The translations under genes were made by a program, and so were the position numbers. A stretch of DNA of 14,582 nucleotides, from positions 5,578 through 20,159 of the forward strand of contig PAFF01000092.1 of assembly GCA_002704045.1 (NCBI GenBank), read 5' to 3'. The stretch comes from Fidelibacterota bacterium. Its GTDB lineage: Bacteria; Fidelibacterota; Marinisomatia; SCGC-AAA003-L08; GCA-002704045. Below the pieces are notes generated by a model that searched no databases, was not told where the DNA came from, and saw only the letters and a program-made list of their open reading frames with translations. The number at the start of each line of letters is the position of its first letter. Positions within the stretch are counted from its first letter, which is position 1. Shown one piece after another: positions 1-6,086 of the stretch.

Positions 1-996
1 ACTGGTGATATTTTTGCTATTAATCATGATGGTACAGATTTACCAGGTTTTCCTGCTCTAATAAATGAAAAAGTTATATCAGGTGTTGCATCAGTTGATA
101 TGAATAATAATGGTTTAGATGATATCCTTGTTACTACTGAAACACAAAATATGTTGATCAAAATTCTTGATGATGGATCAATTGATACATTATTTGTTGC
201 ACAAGATAAATTTAAGTCATCTCCAACAGTAATCAAAAATGATTTTGAGAATTTGATATTAGCTACTAATAAAGATTATAATTTATATGCATTTGATTTT
301 GATGGAAATTTAAAATTCATATATTCGACTTTGTATGAAATTATATCATCTGCAGTTATTGTCGATATAGATAGTGACAAAATAGGTATATTTTTTGGAG
401 CACAGGATGGATACTTATATGGCATTGATCAAAATGGAGATGATTTACAGGGGTGGCCAATCAATATTGGAGGACAATTTTCTACTTCGCCATCGATAGC
501 AGATTTAAATTATGATGGAATTCCTGAAATTATATGTGGAAATACAAATGGTGATTTATACTCATTTGATGTTAATGGTAATCAAACCGATTTTTTCCCA
601 CTTGAGTTTAGTAGTGGTATTACATCATCACCAACAATAGTTGATATTGATAATGATGGAGATTTAGATATATTTTTAGGTGTTACCGAAACGATTGTAG
701 GAATTGATTATAAAGACCAAGGTAATAGTATGAATTATTGGAATTTTTTTAGAGGAAATATTTTTAGAAACGGGACATATTTATCTAATTATACAGGGTC
801 TTGTTCAAATCCAGATCAAGGTGATCTAAATTGCGATGGTTATTATGATGTAACTGATATGGTAATTTTAGTTAATGTAGTCTTAGATATTGATGAATCA
901 GATTCTTTTGTTATTTGGGCATCAGATTTAAATTATGACGACCAAATTAATATTCTTGATATAATGTTATTGAGAAATGTAATTCTTTATGATTGA
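1..996 (+). CDS. Secreted FG-GAP/VCBS beta-propeller protein with C-terminal dockerin (5' end missing)
   Basis: The frame is open from base 1, so the start and any signal peptide lie outside the window; the internal ATG at 100 is not the start. The visible 331 residues hold degenerate FG-GAP/VCBS blades of the form 'SSPTIVDIDNDGDLDIFLG' and 'SPSIADLNYDGIPEIICG', separated by 'GDLYSFDVNG'-type strands. This pattern is typical of extracellular beta-propellers that bind calcium in Asp/Asn loops. A 'WNFFRGNIFRNGTY' linker follows. From about base 820 to 984 there is a type I dockerin-like pair of calcium loops: DLNCDGYYDVTD, then DLNYDDQINILD. In cellulosomes dockerins bind cohesins; in marine FCB-group bacteria such C-termini are common on secreted proteins, with the partner usually unknown. 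No enzyme domain is visible. The stop is 2 nt from the convergent thioesterase stop. The architecture is clear; the ligand is unknown. Confidence 0.85.
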   Translation, partial: TGDIFAINHDGTDLPGFPALINEKVISGVASVDMNNNGLDDILVTTETQNMLIKILDDGSIDTLFVAQDKFKSSPTVIKNDFENLILATNKDYNLYAFDFDGNLKFIYSTLYEIISSAVIVDIDSDKIGIFFGAQDGYLYGIDQNGDDLQGWPINIGGQFSTSPSIADLNYDGIPEIICGNTNGDLYSFDVNGNQTDFFPLEFSSGITSSPTIVDIDNDGDLDIFLGVTETIVGIDYKDQGNSMNYWNFFRGNIFRNGTYLSNYTGSCSNPDQGDLNCDGYYDVTDMVILVNVVLDIDESDSFVIWASDLNYDDQINILDIMLLRNVILYD

Positions 997-1014
997 TATC
1001 AAATCAATTTTTTT
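990..1014 (+). terminator. Possible weak intrinsic terminator of the dockerin gene
   Basis: A 5-bp stem TGATT/AATCA with a 7-nt loop (GATATCA) is followed one base later by seven T. It sits across the end of the + strand gene and inside the last codons of the convergent thioesterase gene. The stem is short and nearly all A/T, so it could be chance in this base composition. Confidence 0.25.
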
Positions 1015-1400
1015 ATAGAATCAGGAACGGATATTTTAATTTGGTTTTGATAATCATAGCAAACACAAGTTATTGTTGTAATTGATGAGCAATTTTTATC
1101 ATCATCCTTAAAAATAGCTGATTTTATATCAAAACTTGTCTTTCCTACCTTTTCAATACGACTAGCAATAACTAATGATGATGGGTGGTGAATTTGTTTT
1201 ATATAATCTATTTTTGCAGATACCATTATGAATGGTATTTTTGTGAAACTACATTTTTTAAAAAGATCTATCCGAGCAGATTCATAATAAGATAAATAAA
1301 CTGCATTATTGACATGGCCCATTTCATCCATGTCGTTCCATCTTGTATTAATTGAATAGTAAAAATTAAAATTAGATTTTATTAATGGTTTATTTTTCAA
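999..1400 (-). CDS. 4HBT/hotdog-fold acyl-CoA thioesterase (YbgC/FadM-like)
   Basis: The 133-residue product has the length of a single hotdog domain. Residues 20-32 read RWNDMDEMGHVNN, the RxxDxDxxGHVNN signature of the 4-hydroxybenzoyl-CoA thioesterase family. Asp25 falls at the usual catalytic Asp and sits at the start of the long helix (AVYLSYYESARID). The family hydrolyses acyl-CoA (or acyl-ACP) thioesters in the cytoplasm; the substrate cannot be read from sequence. The start is TTG at 1400: the in-frame stop at 1416-1418 leaves no ATG or GTG upstream, and the next Met (M24) would cut into the signature. No Shine-Dalgarno is visible. It lies 11 nt after the large surface-protein gene on the same strand, so it is probably cotranscribed, although a functional link is not obvious. 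The family is secure; the gene name is not. Confidence 0.88.
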   Translation of the reverse strand: MKNKPLIKSNFNFYYSINTRWNDMDEMGHVNNAVYLSYYESARIDLFKKCSFTKIPFIMVSAKIDYIKQIHHPSSLVIASRIEKVGKTSFDIKSAIFKDDDKNCSSITTITCVCYDYQNQIKISVPDSIKKLI

Positions 1401-1411
1401 AAGGAAGTATT

Positions 1412-4400
1412 TTAATTATCCCAATGGAATTTAAGTACTATATTTCCAAAACTATCTTGATAACATTCACCATTATTTGGATTATCTAAAACAGGACAAT
1501 TTGTTAAGTCTAAAATGGCCCAATAACCTTTTTGCTTTTTTAAATTAACTAAATTGCCAACCCACAAATTTGGTGTAAGTTGTTGAGCTGCAACACCTTC
1601 TCCTATTATGCTTAAAAAATATTGTTCAGTTTCATCAGGAAAAGCGTTAGTTACACTTTGTTCGTAAGGTATTATGTAAGAAATTAAGTTAGCTCCAGAT
1701 TGTAAATGATAAATTTGATTTTGATTTGCCGGATATACTTGCTCTATTTCAAAATTTAATTCATCATCAAACACACCATTACTATCAATATCACCATAAT
1801 TAACTTCTAACCAATATCCTGAAAAAGTATTTATACCAGCAATAGTTCCTACCCAATTGCCATTTTCAAGTAAGCTAGATGCTACAGCTTGTCCAATGAT
1901 TCCATTAATATGCTGATCTAAATTTGAATCAGAAAAAATATTTATTAGTGTAGTGTCAGTAGGAACTCCAGGAAAACTTATTAGATTATTACCATTGTAT
2001 ATAGTATAATATTCAGTATAATAAGATTCTGCAGTACTTTCAGCTTGAATTGTTGATGAATTACTGTAACTATCGTAAACACTGATTCCATAAGTACCTT
2101 CTGCTGTACCTTCAATTTCAAAACAATGACTGGGAGAGGTACATTCTTGAATAAAATTATCTAATCCCCATATAGATCCAAGTAAAATCCAATTTTGTGT
2201 TATTGTATCATTCTTAAAAATATTAAAACCAATATTATTAGTTTCTATTTCAGGATTAAAACTCCAATCAAGATATACTGAATCAACATCACCTATTATA
2301 TCTTGGTCAAGTGGTCTTGATAATGCAGAAAAATTTTGGATTGCATTAATTCTTCCTAATCCATTATCATGATTATAAAATAAGAAATCAGTACAAGAAT
2401 TCAATTCGATATCTTCATATTCAAAATATTCGCCATCACCTGAATTAGGCAAATGATTTGCTTCACAAAAAGAAGAGTTTGCTTCGCAACTACAATCACC
2501 ACAATCATCAATAAAAGCTTGACTGTAAATTGTTAAATCATTGTTAAAACATTGATTATCACAGTTTTCATTTTTGCCATGTGAATAATTCGAATCTATT
2601 TGAATACAAGAATTTGAACCTGGAGCCAGAATTTCTTCTGCTGGTGTCCACACTTGGTCAAAATTCAAATCTGAGAAAGGTTCCTCAAGGCATTGGCCAT
2701 CTTGATTTAATTCATAGCAATCATCCCATTGAGAATTTCCATTTAAATCAATATATGGTTCATCATTATCCCATTGCCCATCTGAATCAGTATCATTCCA
2801 GCAAACATTTTGACCATAAAAGTATTCAGAATTAATTGAAGTATATATACCATCAGGAATAAGATCAAGATATTCTTCCCCATCATTCCAAATATTATCG
2901 TCGTTACTATCTATAAAGGGTTCTGCATTTAACTGAGGAGGACAAACATTGCAATTATCAATATTGTTATTATCAGTATTATCAATTTTGGTATTTCCAC
3001 CTACACAAATACCACAATCATTTATGGTTGCAAGACCATATTTATCATAACCTTCGTTATGTTTTTGTACATATAAAGGAGTGTAATATAGACATTCACC
3101 ATTACAATCAACATCTGGACCATTAATAAATTGAGATGAAGTAGATGTATTGGAATTTTCAATATTTTCTGCTGATTGACATATTCCACATTCATCAATT
3201 GTTGCACCTCCAAAACAAACTCCTAAACAGTCTAAATTTTGATCCATATCTTGATCGTCTGTATAGCATTCACCACAAGAGTCAATGGAATTTGGAATGC
3301 AGTATATTGAATCATCAATATCTTCCTGCACTGTTATATCATTAACACTGTACCATTTTTGATTCCAAACATGTTTATTGATATTATTTTCATCGCAATC
3401 AGGAACGTAGCTATCAAAGTCATTAAAATTATTACAGTTATAATCTAAAAAAACTGAACTAACAGAAATATTGTATTCTTGAATGTAATATTGATCAAAT
3501 TTATTAAACGTATCTTCTAATTCACTCCATTTAATTTCTTGATTATAGCTACAAATATTTAAATAAGTATCGATTTCACTATCTGCTCCTGGTTGAGAAA
3601 TTAAAGGGGATGATTCAGAATTATTTTCAATATCAATTTCAATATTTTTTATGTTTAAAATTCTTTCTGAAGAAAAACCTTCTGGGCAAGTAATGTAGTA
3701 GTCAGAATCAGGAGTAATACATTCTTCATCTGCACATATTGCATAATATTCACCTCCATAGGAGTCAGGACAAAATTCTCTGGGGCAATTTTCAACACCT
3801 AAACAAGATGTGTGTTCATCACCATCGCTATCATAAGCATATTCATCAGTTCCTTCAAGAGCACATTCACCCATTACAATCGCAACTCTTGCACCTTCTG
3901 GAGATGCTATTAAAAATTCAGGATCAATAACAAAAAGTTGACTAAAATTCATATCTGTATAAGTATCATCTGAATTAAATTTACCATCTGGTATTTGGTT
4001 TCCATTAGCATTGTCATCTTTAAAGATGTAAACTTCATAATTATTTTCTTCATCACCTTCAGGATTTTCAAGCCAAAATAAATTATCAAAATCAGTATTG
4101 GACCATTCAAGAATGATTTTTTCTACATCAGGTAACTGCCAAGTATTTCCATATATGTCCCATCTAGCATATTCATCATAATTTTTCCAAGATTTTTTAT
4201 CAACAGAGAAATAAATTCCTTCTGAGCAACACTCATTACCATTAATATCAACGTCGTTCATCCAATCTAAGTGAGAAAATCGTATATTTGTATGACCATC
4301 CATTGGTGCAGGAATATCAAATTCATCTTCTCCTAATCTCCAACCATCTGACCCACCTTCTTCATATTTACATTCTGGATATAAATTATCTAGACTCTGA

Positions 4401-5038
4401 TCAGGTTCATAATCATCATTTAGGTTTGTATAATTTTCTCCTTTAGTATAGGAACCATCTGGGCCGTAAATTCCAGGCGCTATTTTTCCAACTCTATCAA
4501 TATAATATTCACCTAGTTGGTATTCACAATCCTGAAAAGTACCATCGGTATCATCACAAATTCCGTCATCATCATTATCAATGCAGTAGTCGTTAAATAT
4601 GTCGCCATCCCATTTTCCATTATTTTCGTACCCATTAGGGTTACTTGATGAAAAATTATCACCATTTGGATCTTCACCTAGTATATATTTGGGATTTCCA
4701 TTTTCATAATGAATACCATTTAGATGACATTCACCATTATTATCTAAAATACAAAAACAGTCCTCATTGAGACATTCTATACCAATATCAATAATACCAT
4801 CACCATCTTCATTGTTTTCAGGTTTACATTCGTATCTATCTTGGCATTGATCAATACCAAAATCATCCCAAGGTTCTGCTTCCTCCATTTTTAATCTAAT
4901 ATTATCTGATAATCCTAAAGGAATATTATTGTAGGTGGCAGCTTGAGCTGATATCTCAAGTTGCCAATTTTTTGTTGCAGAAAATATTAAACCATATACA
5001 AAAAAGGAAGTGATGTAAAATTTGTTTTTTAATTTCAT
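1412..5038 (-). CDS. Large secreted Asp/Asn-rich, Cys-rich multidomain surface protein (1208 aa)
   Basis: An N-terminal signal peptide is likely (MKLKNKFYITSFFVYGLIFSA). The next ~230 residues are full of Asp/Asn/Gly loops (DGDGIIDIG, DNDDDGICDD) resembling thrombospondin type 3/EF-hand calcium loops. Around residues 586-702 there are paired-Cys motifs (SCGEC, DCLGVCFGG, DECGIC, DCNGEC, NDCGICVGG, NCNVC), with one more at about 841-860. Residues ~706-803 contain three 'D.N.D..W...E' repeats. Residues ~917-1003 look like a fibronectin type III domain (VYLDWSF, GFNIFKN, GTYGISVYD). Two related C-terminal modules follow (residues 1011-1083 and 1110-1178). No catalytic motif is seen, and no clear type IX secretion or LPXTG signal. 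I infer an extracellular or surface structural/adhesive protein that needs calcium and an oxidising environment. The ATG start is kept because it begins the signal peptide; there is no clear Shine-Dalgarno. Confidence 0.8.
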   Translation of the reverse strand: MKLKNKFYITSFFVYGLIFSATKNWQLEISAQAATYNNIPLGLSDNIRLKMEEAEPWDDFGIDQCQDRYECKPENNEDGDGIIDIGIECLNEDCFCILDNNGECHLNGIHYENGNPKYILGEDPNGDNFSSSNPNGYENNGKWDGDIFNDYCIDNDDDGICDDTDGTFQDCEYQLGEYYIDRVGKIAPGIYGPDGSYTKGENYTNLNDDYEPDQSLDNLYPECKYEEGGSDGWRLGEDEFDIPAPMDGHTNIRFSHLDWMNDVDINGNECCSEGIYFSVDKKSWKNYDEYARWDIYGNTWQLPDVEKIILEWSNTDFDNLFWLENPEGDEENNYEVYIFKDDNANGNQIPDGKFNSDDTYTDMNFSQLFVIDPEFLIASPEGARVAIVMGECALEGTDEYAYDSDGDEHTSCLGVENCPREFCPDSYGGEYYAICADEECITPDSDYYITCPEGFSSERILNIKNIEIDIENNSESSPLISQPGADSEIDTYLNICSYNQEIKWSELEDTFNKFDQYYIQEYNISVSSVFLDYNCNNFNDFDSYVPDCDENNINKHVWNQKWYSVNDITVQEDIDDSIYCIPNSIDSCGECYTDDQDMDQNLDCLGVCFGGATIDECGICQSAENIENSNTSTSSQFINGPDVDCNGECLYYTPLYVQKHNEGYDKYGLATINDCGICVGGNTKIDNTDNNNIDNCNVCPPQLNAEPFIDSNDDNIWNDGEEYLDLIPDGIYTSINSEYFYGQNVCWNDTDSDGQWDNDEPYIDLNGNSQWDDCYELNQDGQCLEEPFSDLNFDQVWTPAEEILAPGSNSCIQIDSNYSHGKNENCDNQCFNNDLTIYSQAFIDDCGDCSCEANSSFCEANHLPNSGDGEYFEYEDIELNSCTDFLFYNHDNGLGRINAIQNFSALSRPLDQDIIGDVDSVYLDWSFNPEIETNNIGFNIFKNDTITQNWILLGSIWGLDNFIQECTSPSHCFEIEGTAEGTYGISVYDSYSNSSTIQAESTAESYYTEYYTIYNGNNLISFPGVPTDTTLINIFSDSNLDQHINGIIGQAVASSLLENGNWVGTIAGINTFSGYWLEVNYGDIDSNGVFDDELNFEIEQVYPANQNQIYHLQSGANLISYIIPYEQSVTNAFPDETEQYFLSIIGEGVAAQQLTPNLWVGNLVNLKKQKGYWAILDLTNCPVLDNPNNGECYQDSFGNIVLKFHWDN
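1505..2008 (-). repeat. Two tandem copies of a ~70-aa C-terminal module in the surface protein
   Basis: Residues 1011-1083 (DNA 1790-2008) and 1110-1178 (DNA 1505-1711) share the same ordered landmarks: Y.(I/L).(N/S)G.NLIS(F/Y), then (G/S)IIG(Q/E)(A/G)VA(S/A), then a Leu-rich turn, (N/L)WVG(T/N)(I/L), and finally GYW. The copies differ strongly between landmarks, so they are old duplicates, not recent DNA repeats. A 26-residue Asp-rich linker separates them. Such modules recur at the C-termini of secreted Marinimicrobia-type proteins; their role (anchoring, sorting or binding) is not established as far as I know. Confidence 0.75.
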
Positions 5039-5082
5039 ATTATATCTTATATATTTTTTGAGTTATAGTTTATAACAATTAA

Positions 5083-5110
5083 ATTATAAAAATTAGTGAT
5101 ATATATCAAA
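5083..5110 (-). promoter_or_regulatory. Candidate promoter of the large surface-protein gene
   Basis: In the 110-nt gap upstream of the 1208-aa gene, the minus strand shows TTGATA (5104-5109) and a perfect TATAAT (5083-5088) 15 nt apart, which is short for a sigma-70 spacer. An alternative Bacteroidetes-like reading is TTTG (5107-5110) followed 20 nt later by TAATTT. Either would start transcription about 35-45 nt before the ATG. In DNA this AT-rich such matches arise by chance, so the call is tentative. No riboswitch-like structure was seen in this gap. Confidence 0.3.
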
Positions 5111-5148
5111 ATATTTTATAATAGGATGAATGATAAATGAAAAATTAT

Positions 5149-5373
5149 TTAACTAAGCCAAGATAATATATCCTCATAGGATGGAAACTTGTTAGTGGAA
5201 AATTTTGAATAAACTAGTTTACTGTTGATTTTTACTTCAAATGAACCTGAACGAGGCTTTTGAGGATTTCCAATAATCTTAGATTTAGGATTAATTTTAG
5301 ATATAATTCTTGATACACGATCAAATTCAGGATCATAGTTTCATTTAATACAGTATTCTATTTCAATGTTCAT
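5149..5373 (-). CDS. SelW/Rdx-family selenoprotein with in-frame TGA (predicted Sec)
   Basis: Read with one TGA as selenocysteine, this 74-residue product is a clean thioredoxin-like Rdx protein (the SelW/SelT/SelH group). It starts MNIEIEYCIK-U-NYDPEF, placing Cys8 and Sec11 in the CxxU redox motif right after the first beta strand, as in SelW. The middle carries the family's second signature, G.FEV with a following SK (SGSFEVKINSKLVYSK), then KFP and an aliphatic C-terminal helix (YEDILSWLS). The reading frame is otherwise intact up to TAA at 5149-5151. The ATG overlaps the TGA stop of the upstream 56-aa gene (ATGA), suggesting translational coupling; no Shine-Dalgarno is visible. Rdx proteins are small cytosolic thiol oxidoreductases whose partners are mostly unknown. 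The TGA (5341-5343) lies exactly at the redox position, and a SECIS-like hairpin follows it. The alternative is a nonsense-mutated pseudogene, which I consider much less likely. Confidence 0.85.
5305..5343 (-). promoter_or_regulatory. Candidate bacterial SECIS element just after the Sec TGA
   Basis: After the UGA (5343-5341), the mRNA can fold UUGAU (5324-5320) against AUCAA (5314-5310) around the 5-nt loop CGUGU (5319-5315). A U-G wobble adds a sixth pair. In an alternative lower stem, AAUU (5327-5324) pairs with AAUU (5308-5305) across a 2-nt bulge. The UGA-to-loop spacing is 21 nt and a G is the second loop base. Both fit the published bacterial SECIS layout: small apical loop with an early G, loop about 16-37 nt from UGA. 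SelB binding to this hairpin is inferred. A rival hairpin pairing AUGAUC with GAUCGU is possible but sits too close to the UGA. Confidence 0.55.
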
Positions 5374-5540
5374 AATATTTTAAGTGATTGTAATAAACCA
5401 AATATAGATGGAATAAATAATATCCATCCAACAAATTTTATTATAAAATCAATATCGTGGTTACCAGATTTTTTAACAATTAAATATAATCCAGTAGATG
5501 ATAGACTAAACAAAATTAGAAATAATATAGTTTCTTTCAA
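5370..5540 (-). CDS. Small two-helix membrane protein starting at TTG (56 aa)
   Basis: Unrecognised family. The product reads (M)KETILFLILFSLSSTGLYLIV, then a short polar loop KKSGNHD, then a second hydrophobic stretch (IDFIIKFVGWILFIPSIFGLL) and a short tail QSLKIL. This gives two membrane helices joined by a small charged loop. The TTG start overlaps the TGA stop of the 155-aa gene (TTGA, 5537-5540). An in-frame TAA immediately upstream of the TTG rules out a longer form, and a start at the second TTG (codon 10) would lose half of helix 1. Its own stop overlaps the ATG of the SelW-like gene (ATGA, 5370-5373). This double overlap, an intact frame and a clear hydrophobicity pattern are the evidence that it is real. 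Function is unknown; by context it may work with the neighbouring redox protein at the membrane. Confidence 0.68.
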   Translation of the reverse strand: MKETILFLILFSLSSTGLYLIVKKSGNHDIDFIIKFVGWILFIPSIFGLLQSLKIL

Positions 5541-6004
5541 TTATTTTTTTTTTCATAAATCAATTGATACAATGACTTCTTATTATTAAGTGTTTTAATT
5601 TTAATCAAATCTCCTGATGATAAAGGGCCATTAGCATAAAACCATTGCCTCATTCCTTTTGTAAAATAACCATCAGATGTCAAATGTGTTCGAATGTTAC
5701 CAATATTTGTTTCTAATATGAAATCTTTTTCTTTAGTTGGGAAAAAAAAACGATATCTTGCTGGAAGATAAATTCTATTGTACATATTGATACTTTGTGT
5801 ATCATTTGGTATAAAGAACAAAATTCTGCTGATTTCTTTTTGGGTTTCCTCCCAAAGCTGTACTTGAAAATCGGGAGTATTAAAATTTAAACTTATTTCT
5901 ATTTCATCACCATCGTTAAGTTTATATTTATCAATTATCATTTTAGGTAGATGAAGATAAAAATGATTTCTATTTTTTTTTATTTTTACTCTGATTAACT
6001 TCAT
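5537..6004 (-). CDS. Unrecognised 155-aa protein with AbrB/MazE-like N-terminus
   Basis: I do not recognise this protein by name. Residues 1-43 (VKIKKNRNHFYLHLPKMIIDKYKLNDGDEIEI) have the shape of a swapped-hairpin AbrB/SpoVT/MazE domain: basic strand, 'lP' turn, helix, then L.(D/E)GDE(I/V). The second half has NRIYLPARYRFFF, a strand ending ETNIGNIRTHL, GMRQWFYANGPLSSGDLIKI and a final strand. That is a second barrel with 'LP', tryptophan and 'GD.I.I' landmarks resembling B3/EcoRII-N-like pseudobarrels. A DNA-binding regulator is therefore plausible, but this rests on pattern resemblance only. It is the first gene of the three-gene minus-strand operon and diverges from hflK across 82 nt. The stop overlaps the TTG of the 56-aa gene. 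The last codons contain a run of ten A (5544-5553 on the + strand), a possible slippage or assembly-error site. Confidence 0.75.
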   Translation of the reverse strand: MKLIRVKIKKNRNHFYLHLPKMIIDKYKLNDGDEIEISLNFNTPDFQVQLWEETQKEISRILFFIPNDTQSINMYNRIYLPARYRFFFPTKEKDFILETNIGNIRTHLTSDGYFTKGMRQWFYANGPLSSGDLIKIKTLNNKKSLYQLIYEKKNN

Positions 6005-6086
6005 TAAATTTAAATAATGTTTGATAATTTAAGCTATTTTATGTGATAAATTACGAGGTTAAAATAATAATTTAATAAGGATTTAA
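6005..6086. promoter_or_regulatory. Divergent intergenic region between the selenoprotein operon and hflK
   Basis: This 82-nt, very AT-rich gap must hold promoters for both directions. On the + strand, TTGATA (6021-6026) and GATAAA (6045-6050) are 18 nt apart and could drive the hflK run. TAAGGA (6076-6081) is a good Shine-Dalgarno 5 nt before the hflK ATG. On the minus strand, TAAAAT (6037-6042) is a possible -10 without a convincing -35. No operator palindrome was obvious. Confidence 0.35.

Noticed and set aside
1412..1500. Type IX secretion C-terminal domain on the 1208-aa protein
   Set aside because: The tail (VLKFHWDN end) lacks the usual gliding-motility/Por-type sorting pattern; the module pair is a better description.
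2930..3300. Paired-Cys motifs as zinc-finger/DNA-binding domains
   Set aside because: They occur in a secreted, Asp-rich protein with calcium-type loops; disulfide or extracellular metal roles fit better.
2581..3930. Small frames antisense to or in other frames of the large surface-protein gene (2581-2835, 3022-3213, 3145-3345, 3739-3930)
   Set aside because: They lie wholly within a gene with strong coding character; their His/Gln/Asn-rich or Leu-rich translations are shadows of its Asp/Asn-rich codons.
5039..5148. tRNA, riboswitch or other structured RNA in the gap upstream of the large surface gene
   Set aside because: Only A/T-rich sequence with promoter-like boxes is visible; no cloverleaf or conserved riboswitch core.
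5320..5337. Alternative hairpin AUGAUC/GAUCGU after the Sec codon
   Set aside because: Its loop is only 10 nt from the UGA and lacks an early G, so it does not fit the SECIS layout; kept only as a competitor of the proposed one.
5341..5343. The TGA as a nonsense mutation making the Rdx gene a pseudogene
   Set aside because: It sits precisely at the redox position of CxxU, the rest of the frame and signatures are intact, and a SECIS-like hairpin follows.
5544..5553. Run of ten A in the end of the 155-aa gene as a programmed -1 frameshift fusing it to the 56-aa protein
   Set aside because: The -1 frame meets TAA immediately before the TTG, so slippage would not create a fusion.
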